DNA of 50,820 nt from Clostridia bacterium (GCA_017508485.1 JAFVYV010000015.1:1-50820); one strand, 5' to 3'. Counted from the stretch's first letter, positions 17,151 through 26,160 are shown. Notes: a model not told the origin generated them from the letters alone. Made by a program: numbers and translations.

Positions 17151-19102
17151 TACTTCCTCATTTTTGCTTTTAACTTTGCAATCGTTTCCCTAATTTCTAT
17201 ACATCTTTCAAAATCAAGGTTGTTTGACGCTATCTTCATAAGCGCCTTTAACTTTTCAATCTCTTCAGGAATATCTGCCATTTTAATATCTTTTGTCTTA
17301 TCTTCTTTTTTGGTTATTTCTAAAGAGTTTACCACTTCTTTTTGTACAGTTTTTGGAGTTATGTTATGCGCTTTGTTAAATTCACTTTGAATTTTTCTTC
17401 TTCTATTCGTTTCATCAATAGCCCTTTTCATACTACCCGTTATACTGTCTGCGTACATTATAACTCTACCTTCAGCGTTTCTTGCGGCACGGCCTATCGT
17501 TTGAATTAAAGAAGTTTCACTTCTTAAAAAGCCTTCTTTATCGGCGTCAAGTATGGCAACTAACTTTACTTCAGGTAGGTCAAGCCCTTCCCTTAAAAGG
17601 TTAATACCAACTAAAACGTCAAATTCCCCTTTTCTTAAGTCGCTAACTATATCAATACGCTCTAAAGTGTCAATATCGCTGTGCATATACCTAACTTTTA
17701 CGCCGTTTTCTTTTAAGTATTCAGTTAAACTTTCTGCCATTTTTTTGGTTAAGGTGGTAATTAGCACCCTTCCCTTAGTTTCAACCGTTTTGTTAATTTC
17801 TACTAAAAGGTGGTCTATTTGCCCTTCCGTTTTAACAACTTCAACAGGTGGGTCAATAAGTCCTGTTGGTCTAATTAGTTGCTCTGCAACTACTCCCGCC
17901 CTATCTAATTCCCATTTTGCAGGGGTTGCCGACATACATATAACTTGACCTATTCTTTCTTCAAACTCCGTAAAGTTAAGTGGTCTATTGTCAAAAGCAG
18001 ACTTTAACCTAAAGCCGTAGTCTACTAAATTTTGCTTTCTTGACCTATCGCCACTATACATTGCGCCTATTTGTGGAATAGTCATATGACTTTCATCAAT
18101 AAAGGTTATAAAATCGTTTGGAAAGTAGTCTAAAAGAGTAAAAGGTGGCTCTCCTATACTTCTACCGTCAAAATATCTACTGTAATTTTCTATACCCTTG
18201 CAGTAGCCTATTTCTTGCATCATTTCTATATCGTATTTAGTCCTTTCTTTTAACCTTTGCGCTTCTAAAAGTTTGCCGTTATTTTCAAAAACAGTAACTT
18301 CTTCGTTTAGGTCTTCTTTGATAAAGGCTAAACTTTTTTCTAACTTTTCCTTTTCAACTGCGTAGTGACTTGCAGGGAAAATGACTGCGTGTTTTAAGGT
18401 TGATATTATTTTGCCAGTCGTAAATTCGGCTTCGCAAATTCTATCAATAGTATCGCCAAAAAACTCTACTCTTATAAATATTTCCGTGTTTGCTGATGGA
18501 AAAATATCAACGATATCTCCCCTAACCCTAAAAGATGAACGGGTAAAGTCAATATCCTTTCTTGCGTACTGAATTGCAACTAATCTTCTCATCAGTTCAT
18601 CGCGCGAAATTTCCATATTAGGGCGAAGTGATAAGGCTAACCTATAATATTCTTCAGGTGCGCCTAAACCGTATATGCAAGAAACTGAAGCAACCACTAT
18701 AACGTCCCTTCTTTCTTCTAAAGAACAGGTTGCAGAGTGGCGAAGTTTGTCAATTTCATCATTTATTGCTAGGTCTTTTTCTATATAAGTGTCCGTGCTT
18801 GGAATATAAGATTCCGGTTGATAATAGTCGTAGTATGAAACGAAAAATTCCACCCTATTTTCAGGGAAAAATTCACGAAGTTCGTTTGCAAGTTGTGCGG
18901 CAAGTGTTTTGTTGTGCGCGATAACTAACGCAGGTCTACCTACGTTTTTTATAACGTTTGCCATAGTAAAAGTTTTACCACTACCCGTTACGCCAAGCAA
19001 AACTTGAAGCCTTTCTCCATCAAAGACCCCTTCTGTTAATTTTTGTATTGCTTCCCCTTGGTCGCCTGATGGGGAATATTTTGATTTTAACTTAAATTCC
19101 AT
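17150..19102 (-). CDS. uvrB: excinuclease ABC subunit B
   Basis: This helicase-like damage-verification subunit of about 650 residues has Walker [10 protein letters not shown] near residue 38, the beta-hairpin region [11 protein letters not shown], the DESH box, and [13 protein letters not shown] in motif VI. A C-terminal UVR domain (around 610-650) contacts UvrC. The frame extends 18 codons upstream, but family alignment favours [15 protein letters not shown] as the start (ATG at 19102). That ATG lacks a Shine-Dalgarno site and sits 10 bp after a -10 box, suggesting a leaderless transcript. Order uvrB-uvrA is usual in Firmicutes. Confidence 0.95.
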   Translation of the reverse strand: MEFKLKSKYSPSGDQGEAIQKLTEGVFDGERLQVLLGVTGSGKTFTMANVIKNVGRPALVIAHNKTLAAQLANELREFFPENRVEFFVSYYDYYQPESYIPSTDTYIEKDLAINDEIDKLRHSATCSLEERRDVIVVASVSCIYGLGAPEEYYRLALSLRPNMEISRDELMRRLVAIQYARKDIDFTRSSFRVRGDIVDIFPSANTEIFIRVEFFGDTIDRICEAEFTTGKIISTLKHAVIFPASHYAVEKEKLEKSLAFIKEDLNEEVTVFENNGKLLEAQRLKERTKYDIEMMQEIGYCKGIENYSRYFDGRSIGEPPFTLLDYFPNDFITFIDESHMTIPQIGAMYSGDRSRKQNLVDYGFRLKSAFDNRPLNFTEFEERIGQVICMSATPAKWELDRAGVVAEQLIRPTGLIDPPVEVVKTEGQIDHLLVEINKTVETKGRVLITTLTKKMAESLTEYLKENGVKVRYMHSDIDTLERIDIVSDLRKGEFDVLVGINLLREGLDLPEVKLVAILDADKEGFLRSETSLIQTIGRAARNAEGRVIMYADSITGSMKRAIDETNRRRKIQSEFNKAHNITPKTVQKEVVNSLEITKKEDKTKDIKMADIPEEIEKLKALMKIASNNLDFERCIEIRETIAKLKAKMRK

Positions 19103-19112
19103 ACTACAAAAT

Positions 19113-19141
19113 ATTTTAACACACTTTTTTCTTCTCGTAAA
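19113..19141 (-). promoter_or_regulatory. uvrBA promoter close to the start codon
   Basis: On the minus strand TTTACG (19136-19141), a 17-bp spacer and TAAAAT (19113-19118). The -10 box ends only 10 bp before the uvrB ATG, so the transcript would have almost no 5' leader. No LexA (CGAAC-N4-GTTCG) box is visible. Confidence 0.5.
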
Positions 19142-19187
19142 GTAAAAAAATTGCACAAATCTAACCTGCTTTATTCTAATTATTATC

Positions 19188-19203
19188 TTTTATTGCGATA
19201 AAA
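19188..19203. promoter_or_regulatory. 16-bp inverted motif, copy 1 (shared with 20991-21006)
   Basis: TTTTATTGCGATAAAA, with arms TTTTAT and ATAAAA around TGCG, is followed by AACCCTT. The identical 16-mer recurs upstream of the lipoprotein gene at 20991, followed by TCCCCTT. The copies bracket the sigma/anti-sigma pair and may be sites for its own sigma factor or another regulator. Confidence 0.45.
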
Positions 19204-19264
19204 AACCCTTCTTCGTTATTAATATTGTAGAAAAAGTTAAAACTATAGTTTAAAATTCTTATAT

Positions 19265-19293
19265 TTGTTTTTTGTTTTTTATTGTGGTATAAT
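19265..19293 (+). promoter_or_regulatory. promoter of the sigma factor gene
   Basis: TTGTTT (19265-19270), a 17-bp spacer and TATAAT (19288-19293). AAAAGGGA follows at about 19306-19313. Confidence 0.55.
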
Positions 19294-19345
19294 AACTTTA
19301 TTCAAAAAAAGGGACTATTTATATACCGTGTTTATAATATTTACA

Positions 19346-19915
19346 ATGACGGAAGAAGAAAAACAAAATAAAAATGCTGAAATTGAAAAACTTATTTATT
19401 CAATTTCTTTTGGCAATACTCAATCCATGGGGCGTTTGTACGACTTAATTAAAACGGACGTTTTTGCATACGCTTTATCTAAAATGGCAAACAAAGGCGA
19501 TGCTGAAGATATAATGCAAGATACCTTTGTGCAAATTTATAAGCATGCAAAACAATACCTGCCTAAAGGCAAACCTATGGCGTGGATTTTTACTATAGAG
19601 TTAAACCTTATAAGAAGATTTTTTCAAATAAATTCAAGAACTACTGAACTACCTGACCTTTTTGAAAACACCTATGCAAAGGAAAACGTTGAAGAAAAGA
19701 TTATAGATAACCTATTTTTAATTGAACTTGTTAAAAATTTAAGCCAAGATGAAAGAGAAATTATATCATTACACGTTGTTTCTAATATGAAACATAAAGA
19801 AATTGCAAAACTGTTAGGAAAACCTTTATCTACCGTTTTATCAAGATATAATAGGGCAATTAAAAAACTACAATTAATAGTAAAGGAGAGCAAAAATGAA
19901 AGCATTAAAAAATAA
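19346..19915 (+). CDS. sigma-70 family RNA polymerase sigma factor (ECF-like)
   Basis: This protein of about 189 residues has region 2 (NKGDAEDIMQDTFVQIYKHA, typical ECF core-binding and -10 contact) and region 4 (LSQDEREIISLHVVSNMKHKEIAKLLGKPLSTVLSRYNRAIKKL in pieces), with no region 1 or 3. The cognate anti-sigma factor follows with a 20-bp overlap, the classical arrangement. The start is uncertain: the open frame runs from 19265, ATG 19346 gives the normal ECF length, and GTG 19328 is an alternative nearer the ribosome site AAAGGGA. The RsgI-like partner suggests a surface signal, but the sigma itself looks ECF rather than SigI. Confidence 0.85.
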   Translation: MTEEEKQNKNAEIEKLIYSISFGNTQSMGRLYDLIKTDVFAYALSKMANKGDAEDIMQDTFVQIYKHAKQYLPKGKPMAWIFTIELNLIRRFFQINSRTTELPDLFENTYAKENVEEKIIDNLFLIELVKNLSQDEREIISLHVVSNMKHKEIAKLLGKPLSTVLSRYNRAIKKLQLIVKESKNESIKK

Positions 19916-20951
19916 AATAATAGAATCGTTTGAAAGCCAAACGCCTGACTTAAAAGAAAAGGTTGTTTTGCTTTGCCAAAACCAAACTCAAGAACAACCT
20001 GTTGAAAAAAAAACTTTAGTTAAAACGCCAAAAAAGTTGGTATTAAGAAAAATGGTTGCAGTTTTTTCTTGTTTAATTTTGTTTGGCTTAGGGCTTTTTG
20101 TTGGGAACTTCTTTACCCTTCCACAAACGGCTAATGCTCAAAGGAAAATATATCTTGACGTAAACCCTAGCATTGAACTTTCAATTGATAAAAATGATAT
20201 TGTTGTTTCTTGTACGGCAATAAATGATGATGCTAAAAAAATATTGAACGATATGAATCTTGAAAAGGTAGAATTAAAAACTGCCCTTAACGCAATAGTA
20301 GGTTCTATGTACGTTAACGGATATCTTACGAGTGAAAACAATTCTATTTTGATTAGCGTTGATAATACTACCGATGATTTTTTAACTTTCGTTACTACTC
20401 AAGTAAACAACGTTTTTAAAAATTCTAATATGGAATGTTCTATTATTGCGCAAGAAATTAATATAAACGACGACTTAAAACAAAAGGCAGAAGAACAAGG
20501 TGTTTCTGTTGGTAAAATGCATTTGCTTAACAAAATTGTTGATGGCGTTGAAGAAATAAGCGACGACGATATACCTAATCTTTCTAAAATGTCTATTAAA
20601 GACTTAAATTTAATTTATTCAAAAAGGCCAAACGACAAACCTGATGACGATAAGCGTAAAGACGAAGTATTTTCAGGCGAAGTAAACGTTGCAATTAACG
20701 AAGAAAACGCAATACAAATAGTATTAAATTATATGAGCAAAACGGAAGAAGATTTTTCTTATATTCACGCAAGAGTTTTACCTTCTAAACATCACCGTGA
20801 AAACGTTGTGTATCATATAACTCTTACGTTAAAAAACAGTAATCAAACCTATAAATATGAAGTTGATTGCAATACTGGTGAGTTTTTTGAAATAGAAGAT
20901 GATTTTGATGGAGAAAATGATTTTCCACATAAGCCAAACGACAAACATTAA
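19896..20951 (+). CDS. membrane anti-sigma factor with RsgI-like sensor and PepSY-like domain
   Basis: The 351-residue protein has a cytoplasmic N terminus (1-52) that should bind the sigma factor, though it shows no zinc-binding HCC motif. One membrane helix follows (about 54-75). Outside the cell comes an RsgI-like middle domain starting KIYLDVNPSIELSIDK, where N90-P91 matches the Asn-Pro bond reported to self-cleave in clostridial RsgI proteins. A C-terminal region (about 265-340), INEENAIQIVLNYM to VDCNTGEFFEIE, resembles a PepSY domain. It overlaps the sigma gene by 20 bp. Signal release by regulated proteolysis is the family model; the stimulus is unknown. Confidence 0.8.
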   Translation: MKALKNKIIESFESQTPDLKEKVVLLCQNQTQEQPVEKKTLVKTPKKLVLRKMVAVFSCLILFGLGLFVGNFFTLPQTANAQRKIYLDVNPSIELSIDKNDIVVSCTAINDDAKKILNDMNLEKVELKTALNAIVGSMYVNGYLTSENNSILISVDNTTDDFLTFVTTQVNNVFKNSNMECSIIAQEININDDLKQKAEEQGVSVGKMHLLNKIVDGVEEISDDDIPNLSKMSIKDLNLIYSKRPNDKPDDDKRKDEVFSGEVNVAINEENAIQIVLNYMSKTEEDFSYIHARVLPSKHHRENVVYHITLTLKNSNQTYKYEVDCNTGEFFEIEDDFDGENDFPHKPNDKH

Positions 20952-20956
20952 TTTTT

Positions 20957-20996
20957 GAAACTTTTGAGAGTTTTTTCTCAAAAGTTTCTTTTTTAT
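20957..20996 (+). terminator. terminator of the sigma/anti-sigma operon
   Basis: GAAACTTTTGAGA and TCTCAAAAGTTTC form a 12-13 bp stem with a T-rich loop, then CTTTTTTATT. Its T-tract runs directly into the second copy of the 16-bp motif. Confidence 0.9.
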
Positions 20997-21006
20997 TGCG
21001 ATAAAA
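20991..21006. promoter_or_regulatory. 16-bp inverted motif, copy 2
   Basis: It is identical to 19188-19203 (TTTTATTGCGATAAAA) and followed by TCCCCTT, about 92 bp upstream of the lipoprotein ATG. It suggests common control of the lipoprotein and the sigma operon. Confidence 0.45.
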
Positions 21007-21097
21007 TCCCCTTTTTGTTTATTTATTAATTGAACAAGCAAAAAAGTTTTTAATATTTTAACTACTTGTTATAAAATCAAAAAAGGAGATTATATTT

Positions 21098-22099
21098 ATG
21101 AAGAAAATTTACAAATTGTTAAGCATGGCTTTAGGGCTAACCCTTCTTTTTAGTTGTTTTGCCGGTTGCATAAACAACCCTGCAAACGTAAGCGCTGCCG
21201 AACTTTCATACGTTAGTATGAGAATAAACCCTGAAATTGAATTAGTTGTTGATAAAGACGGTATCGTAGTTGGTGTAAACGCAATCAATGAAGATGGTGA
21301 AACCGTACTTTCTGAACTTGATTTAGTTGGTATGACGGTTGAAGAAGCAGGTCAATCTTTTACTGAAATGGCAACTACACTTGGTTTTATTGACGTTGAT
21401 AATGAAAACGTTGTTTATATTTTAGCAAAAGGAAAAAACAAGCGTTTTAATGAAAAAATTGAAGATAAAATTACTGAAAAAATAAACGACTTTTTTGACA
21501 GAAAGGGTATTTTTGGAAAGGTTTCTTTAGAAGAAATAGAAAAGTTTGAAACACTTGCTACTGAGTGGAACGTTTCTGTAGAAGAAGCAATCGTAATAAA
21601 CCGTGTTTTAGAACTTTACCCTGAAATGACCGTTGAAGAAGTTACTGCTCTTTCTTTTAGAGAAAAACTTGACCTTATTAAAGACAATTCTTCTAAAAAC
21701 GATATAACCGTTGACCTTCGCAAAGAATATAAAGAAAAGGTTGAAGAACTAAAAGAAAAATACGCTAATATGTTTGCTCTTAGAAAGGAACTTGAAGAAC
21801 TTGAGTTAAAGTTAGCCGATACCACTTTAAGCGAAGATGACCTTTTAGCATTACAAGCAGAATACGACGCTAAAAAGGCAGAATATCTTGAACTTAAAGA
21901 AGCATATCACAACGAAATAAAAGAGTTAAAAGAAACTTACCGTGAAAAGGTAAAAGATGCTAAAGAACAAATTAAAGAAAAGGCGCATGCTCGCCGTAAC
22001 CACTTTTCTGAAAAGTTAGAAAAGCACGACCACGAGTTTGAAAAGCAAAAAGAAGAAAGACAAAGGGAAATCAAAGAATGGAGAAAATCTCATAGATAA
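21098..22099 (+). CDS. secreted lipoprotein with RsgI-like sensor domain and coiled coil
   Basis: The 333-residue protein has a lipoprotein signal peptide ending FAGC (C24). The next domain, YVSMRINPEIELVVDKDGIV, closely mirrors the extracellular domain of the upstream anti-sigma factor, including the N44-P45 pair and the following GVNAINEDGETVL. There is no transmembrane anchor and no anti-sigma part. From about residue 205 to the end it is a highly charged Glu/Lys coiled coil. AAAAGGAG precedes the ATG. It has its own promoter region with the 16-bp motif and a terminator. I infer a detached sensor, decoy or ligand for the anti-sigma system. Confidence 0.75.
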   Translation: MKKIYKLLSMALGLTLLFSCFAGCINNPANVSAAELSYVSMRINPEIELVVDKDGIVVGVNAINEDGETVLSELDLVGMTVEEAGQSFTEMATTLGFIDVDNENVVYILAKGKNKRFNEKIEDKITEKINDFFDRKGIFGKVSLEEIEKFETLATEWNVSVEEAIVINRVLELYPEMTVEEVTALSFREKLDLIKDNSSKNDITVDLRKEYKEKVEELKEKYANMFALRKELEELELKLADTTLSEDDLLALQAEYDAKKAEYLELKEAYHNEIKELKETYREKVKDAKEQIKEKAHARRNHFSEKLEKHDHEFEKQKEERQREIKEWRKSHR

Positions 22100-22133
22100 C
22101 CTATAAGATTAGCACTTTATACACAAAAAAATT

Positions 22134-22166
22134 AAGGCTATTGCAGTTTTGTAATAGCCTTTTTTG
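22134..22166 (+). terminator. terminator of the lipoprotein gene
   Basis: AAGGCTATTGCA and TGTAATAGCCTT pair with a 4-nt loop, then TTTTT. Confidence 0.85.
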
Positions 22167-22171
22167 TAAAA

Positions 22172-22205
22172 TAAAAAACGCACCTAATAAAATTAAGTGC
22201 GTTTA
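22172..22205 (-). terminator. terminator of gapA
   Basis: On the minus strand AAACGCACTTAAT and ATTAGGTGCGTTT form a stem with one G-U pair, followed by TTTATTTT. It is back to back with the lipoprotein terminator. Confidence 0.82.
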
Positions 22206-22222
22206 ATAGTTTTTGTTAATTA

Positions 22223-23242
22223 TTATAATTCAGCAAAATACTTAATTGTCTTAACCATTTGTGAAGTATAAGAATTTTCGTTATCGTACCAAGCAACTAC
22301 TTGAACTTGAGTAGTGTTTGATTCAGGCATGTATTTTGCCATTGTTTGAGTTGCATCAAATAATGAACCGTAAGTCATACCGATAATGTCAGTTGATACT
22401 AATAATTCTTCAGTATAACCGTAAGCGTCTGTAGCAGATGCTTTCATATGTGCGTTGATTTGGTCAACAGTTACTTCGCCCTTAACCACTGCAACTAAAA
22501 TTGTAGTTGAACCGGTTGGAACTGGAACTCTTTGTGCAGAACCGATTAGTTTGCCGTTAAGTTCTGGAATAACTAAACCGATTGCTTTTGCAGCACCAGT
22601 TGAGTTTGGAACGATGTTGATAGCAGCTGCTCTTGCTCTTCTTAAATCACCCTTTCTGTGTGGGCCGTCAAGTACCATTTGGTCACCTGTGAAAGCGTGG
22701 ATAGTCGTCATAATACCACTTTCAATTGGAGCAAGTTTGTTTAATGCGTTAGCCATTGGTGCTAAGCAGTTAGTTGTACAAGATGCTGCTGAAATGATTG
22801 TATCTTCTTTAGTTAAAATCTTTTCGTTTACACCGTAAACAACTGTTGGAAGGTCTTTACCTGCAGGAGCAGAAATAACAACCTTTTTTGCACCAGCTTC
22901 AATGTGAGCTTGTGACTTTTCTTTTGATGTATAGAAACCTGTACATTCTAAAACTACGTCTACTTCATGCTTAGCCCAAGGAATGTTCTTAGCATCTTTT
23001 TCAGCGTAGATTACGATTTCCTTTCCGTCAACTACGATTGAAGATTCTTTTGCTTCTACCTTGTCTGCTAAAGCGTATCTACCTTGAGCAGAGTCATACT
23101 TTAATAAATGTGCAAGCATTGCTGGACTTGTTAAGTCGTTGATTGCAACAATTTCATAACCTTCTGCACCAAACATTTGTCTGAATGCAAGTCTTCCGAT
23201 ACGGCCGAAACCGTTAATAGCAACTTTTGTTACTTTTGACAT
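22223..23242 (-). CDS. gapA: glyceraldehyde-3-phosphate dehydrogenase, type I
   Basis: The 339-residue NAD-dependent glycolytic enzyme has the N-terminal Rossmann motif [15 protein letters not shown], the catalytic [12 protein letters not shown] (cysteine near residue 154) and [27 protein letters not shown] in pieces, plus the C-terminal [13 protein letters not shown]. An in-frame TTG five codons earlier lies in the ribosome site itself, so the ATG at 23242, placed after GGAGG, is the start. Codon use is that of a highly expressed gene. The aldolase gene nearby (24625) feeds the same pathway. Confidence 0.97.
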   Translation of the reverse strand: MSKVTKVAINGFGRIGRLAFRQMFGAEGYEIVAINDLTSPAMLAHLLKYDSAQGRYALADKVEAKESSIVVDGKEIVIYAEKDAKNIPWAKHEVDVVLECTGFYTSKEKSQAHIEAGAKKVVISAPAGKDLPTVVYGVNEKILTKEDTIISAASCTTNCLAPMANALNKLAPIESGIMTTIHAFTGDQMVLDGPHRKGDLRRARAAAINIVPNSTGAAKAIGLVIPELNGKLIGSAQRVPVPTGSTTILVAVVKGEVTVDQINAHMKASATDAYGYTEELLVSTDIIGMTYGSLFDATQTMAKYMPESNTTQVQVVAWYDNENSYTSQMVKTIKYFAEL

Positions 23243-23282
23243 TTTAGCGTCCTCCAAAATTTATAATTTTTTGTTCTTTGTT

Positions 23283-23311
23283 ATTATAAATAATTTAAAA
23301 AAATTAGTCAA
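23283..23311 (-). promoter_or_regulatory. gapA promoter
   Basis: On the minus strand TTGACT (23306-23311), a 17-bp spacer and TATAAT (23283-23288), about 40 bp upstream of the ATG. Confidence 0.75.
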
Positions 23312-23337
23312 TTATTTTTTAGTCACTTTAAATTATT

Positions 23338-24453
23338 TTATTTCAAATTCTCCGGATTTAGGCATTTTAACTCATCAATTACGAAAATTCCGTCCTTTCT
23401 TATTAGTTTATCGTCAAACCAAACTTCTCCACCACCGTATTTTTTTGTTTGGCATAAAACTAAATCCCAATGGATTGCGCTTTCGTTACCGTTGTAGGCA
23501 TCTTCATAACAACTGCCCGGCGTAAAATGAAGTGAGCCACTTATTTTTTCATCAAAAAGAATATCGCCCATAGGGTTGTTGATAAAAGGATTTACGCCGA
23601 GTGAGAATTCGCCTACATATCTTGCGCCTTCATCGGTGTCTAAAATTGCAGAAATTTTCTTTTTATAATTGCCGTCTTCTTTAATTATTTTACCGTTTTT
23701 GAACTCTAAATAAACATTTTCGTACTTAGTGCCGTTTTGAATTGAAGGTGCGTTGAAAGTTATATAACCGTTTACACTATCTCTTACTGGTGCAGAGTAA
23801 ACTTCGCCATCAGGAATATTGCATTTACCTGAACACTTTTTACTGCCTATACCCTTAATTGAAAAGGTTAGGTCGGTATTAGGGGCAACAATTCTTACCT
23901 TGTCCGTTTTATCCATTAACTCTTTAAGCGCATCCATAGCCTTGTCCATTTTAGAATAGTCAAGGTTGCAAACCTTAAAGTAAAAATCTTCAAAAGCGTC
24001 GGTTGACATATTTGCGCTTTGTGCAAACGCTTGGTTTGGATATCTTAAAACTACCCACTTTGTCTTTTTAACCCTTAATTCGTGATGAACTGGATGTGAA
24101 TAAAATTCGCTTTCTATTTGTAATTTTTTAGAAGGCACGTCGGAAAATTCGTTAGAGTTTTCACCACCACGAATACCTATATATGCGTCCATTTCTGCCA
24201 TACGGTAGCCGTCGTACTTTGCGCGAAGACGGGCGTATTCTTCACTTGTGCCTAGCATCAACTCTCTAGTAACCCTATTGTCCATTATTTCAACGAAAGG
24301 GTATGCGCCAACCTTGTAAACTTCTTTAATAATTGCGTTTACAAGCATATAGTCAATGCCTTTTGCTTCAATTAAAACCTTTTCCCCTTTAGTTAAAGCG
24401 CAAGAGTAATTTACCAAAACTTTTGCTAATTTTTGTAGTCTATTATCTTTCAT
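23338..24453 (-). CDS. M29-family metallo-aminopeptidase
   Basis: The 371-residue peptidase resembles AmpS/PepS/aminopeptidase T of family M29, a two-metal cytoplasmic aminopeptidase of broad specificity. Characteristic blocks are YSCALTKGEKVLIEAKG at the N terminus, GKCNIPDGEVYSAPVRDSVNG near residue 210 with metal-ligand glutamates, NGSALHWD-type NESAIHWD near 325, and a final GEVWFDDKLIRKDG. Length is near the family's 370-410. It has its own promoter (24494-24522) and stands between gapA and the divergent aldolase gene without an evident functional link. Confidence 0.9.
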   Translation of the reverse strand: MKDNRLQKLAKVLVNYSCALTKGEKVLIEAKGIDYMLVNAIIKEVYKVGAYPFVEIMDNRVTRELMLGTSEEYARLRAKYDGYRMAEMDAYIGIRGGENSNEFSDVPSKKLQIESEFYSHPVHHELRVKKTKWVVLRYPNQAFAQSANMSTDAFEDFYFKVCNLDYSKMDKAMDALKELMDKTDKVRIVAPNTDLTFSIKGIGSKKCSGKCNIPDGEVYSAPVRDSVNGYITFNAPSIQNGTKYENVYLEFKNGKIIKEDGNYKKKISAILDTDEGARYVGEFSLGVNPFINNPMGDILFDEKISGSLHFTPGSCYEDAYNGNESAIHWDLVLCQTKKYGGGEVWFDDKLIRKDGIFVIDELKCLNPENLK

Positions 24454-24493
24454 TTTTAGTCCCTTTTAATAAATTTTTGGTTGTTTTTATATA

Positions 24494-24522
24494 ATTATAT
24501 AACCATATTCAAAAAAATACAA
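24494..24522 (-). promoter_or_regulatory. promoter of the M29 aminopeptidase gene
   Basis: On the minus strand TTGTAT (24517-24522), a 17-bp spacer and TATAAT (24494-24499). Confidence 0.6.
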
Positions 24523-24551
24523 ACTATTTTTTATAACTTCCTTAAATTTAA

Positions 24552-24580
24552 TTGCAAAAGTTTATAGAAAAGTTTATAAT
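24552..24580 (+). promoter_or_regulatory. promoter of the aldolase gene
   Basis: TTGCAA (24552-24557), a 17-bp spacer and TATAAT (24575-24580), 45 bp upstream of the ATG, with CGGAGGA as ribosome site. Confidence 0.7.
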
Positions 24581-24624
24581 ACTTTAGAACAAAATTAAAA
24601 AGTTTTTTTTCGGAGGATAAAAAA

Positions 24625-25620
24625 ATGGCATTAGTAAACACTCAAAAAATGTTTGAAATGGCATCTAAAGGCGGTTATGCTATCGGTGCTTTCAACGTAA
24701 ACAACATGGAAATTATTCAAGGTATTACAGAAGCTTGTAAAGAAACTAACTCACCTGTTATTTTACAAGTTAGTAAGGGCGCAAGAGCATACGCTAACCA
24801 CACTTACCTTGTTAAATTAGTAGAAGCTGCAGTTATTGAATGTCCTGAAATTCCTATCGCTCTTCACTTAGACCACGGTCCTGACTTTGAAACTTGCAAA
24901 GCTTGTATTGACGGTGGTTTCACTTCAGTTATGATTGACGGTTCTCACCTTTCTTTTGAAGAAAATATTGCTTTAACAAAGAAAGTTGTTGACTATGCTC
25001 ACGACGTTGCTGCTCGTGGTAGATACGTAACTGTTGAAGGCGAACTTGGTACTTTAGCAGGTATTGAAGACGACGTTGTAGTTGAAGCTGGTAACGAATC
25101 TTACACTAAACCAGAAGAAGTTATTGAATTCGTTAGAAGAACTGGTGTTGATAGTTTAGCAATCGCTATCGGTACTTCTCACGGTGCTTATAAGTTCACA
25201 CCTGAACAATGCACACTTAACGAAGAAGGTATTTTAGTTCCACCTGCACTTCGTTTTGATATTCTTGAAGCCGTTCAAAAAGAACTTGGCGACTTCCCTA
25301 TCGTATTACACGGTTCATCTTCAGTTCCACAAAACTACGTTAAAATGGTTAACGAAAACGGTGGACAAATGCCTAACGCTATTGGTGTTCCTGAATCACA
25401 ACTTAGAAAGGCTGCTGAACTTTCAGTTTGCAAAATCAACATTGACTCTGACCTTCGCTTAGCAATGACTGGTACTATTCGTAAGTTCTACAACGACTTC
25501 CCTTCTAAATTTGACCCAAGAGAATACTTAAAACCTGCAAGAGAAAACATTAAGGAACTTGTTAAACATAAGTTAATTAACGTTTTAGGTTGTGCTGGTA
25601 AAGCTTCTGAATGTTTATAA
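24625..25620 (+). CDS. fba: class II fructose-1,6-bisphosphate aldolase
   Basis: The 331-residue zinc aldolase cleaves fructose bisphosphate to two triose phosphates. The metal-binding LHLDHGPD (near residue 82), VEGELGTLAGIED, AIAIGTSHGAYKF and LHGSSSVP are classical class II motifs, and CKINIDSDLRLAMTG binds phosphate. Codon use is strongly biased (ACT, GGT, CAA, TTC), as expected for a highly expressed glycolytic gene. A GGAGG site, promoter and terminator define a monocistronic unit. It is the longer variant, not the 285-residue FbaA form. Confidence 0.95.
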   Translation: MALVNTQKMFEMASKGGYAIGAFNVNNMEIIQGITEACKETNSPVILQVSKGARAYANHTYLVKLVEAAVIECPEIPIALHLDHGPDFETCKACIDGGFTSVMIDGSHLSFEENIALTKKVVDYAHDVAARGRYVTVEGELGTLAGIEDDVVVEAGNESYTKPEEVIEFVRRTGVDSLAIAIGTSHGAYKFTPEQCTLNEEGILVPPALRFDILEAVQKELGDFPIVLHGSSSVPQNYVKMVNENGGQMPNAIGVPESQLRKAAELSVCKINIDSDLRLAMTGTIRKFYNDFPSKFDPREYLKPARENIKELVKHKLINVLGCAGKASECL

Positions 25621-25635
25621 TATAAACCAAAAACT

Positions 25636-25666
25636 AAAGACCACTAACGTTAGTGGTCTTTTTTTT
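25636..25666 (+). terminator. terminator of the aldolase gene
   Basis: AAAGACCACTAAC pairs perfectly with GTTAGTGGTCTTT, then a run of T residues that touches the stop codon of the convergent YlmC-like gene. Confidence 0.9.
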
Positions 25667-26006
25667 ATTCGTATTCTCTTATATCTATATTGTTTATTTC
25701 TATATTCGTTTGGTTTGGTGGAGAACAAGGATTACAAGGAGAACAAGGATTACAAGGCGAAGGTGGTTTTTCTTCCCTTAAGTCTACTAAAATTACGTCT
25801 GTGCCTATCTTTTTTATCTTTCTTTCAGGTATAAAAAGTTTATCTTTACTATGAAAGCATAAAAAATAGGTTTTTGTTGGTACGAATATACCCGTTAGCA
25901 CCCCTTTAGGAAGTGATAAAGATAGGTCAACTATATGCCCTAAGTTTTTGCCGTCGGATAAACTTATTACGTCCCGTTTTTTTAATTCGCTAAAAGTTAA
26001 TTCCAT
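25665..26006 (-). CDS. YlmC/YmxH-family (PRC-barrel) protein with Cys-Pro repeat tail
   Basis: This protein of about 113 residues has the PRC-barrel fold of YlmC/YmxH, a family linked to sporulation: LTFSELKKRDVISLSDGKNLGHIVDLSL, here in pieces, then LFIPERKIKKIGTDVILVDL. After residue 80 comes an added tail, PCNPCSPCNPCSPPNQ, encoded by an 18-bp unit repeated twice (CAAGGATTACAAGGAGAA register). An upstream ATG at 26048 is open, but homologues begin MELTFSELK, which fixes the start at 26006. No strong ribosome site is seen. The cysteine-rich tail could bind metal or cross-link in the spore, which is speculation. Confidence 0.75.
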   Translation of the reverse strand: MELTFSELKKRDVISLSDGKNLGHIVDLSLSLPKGVLTGIFVPTKTYFLCFHSKDKLFIPERKIKKIGTDVILVDLREEKPPSPCNPCSPCNPCSPPNQTNIEINNIDIREYE

Positions 26007-26160
26007 ACCATATAATACGCATATAATATAAGTAATATTACAAACCACCTAAAACCTTTAGCAAAATCACTTTTTTTACTCATTTTCTTGCCTATATATA
26101 AAAATTGTGATAAAATTATTTTTATACTAAAAATAAAATTGTTGTTTTATTTATAAAATT

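Noticed and set aside
19103..19156. Longer UvrB N terminus
   Set aside because: The extra 18 residues have no match to the conserved UvrB start and cover the likely promoter.
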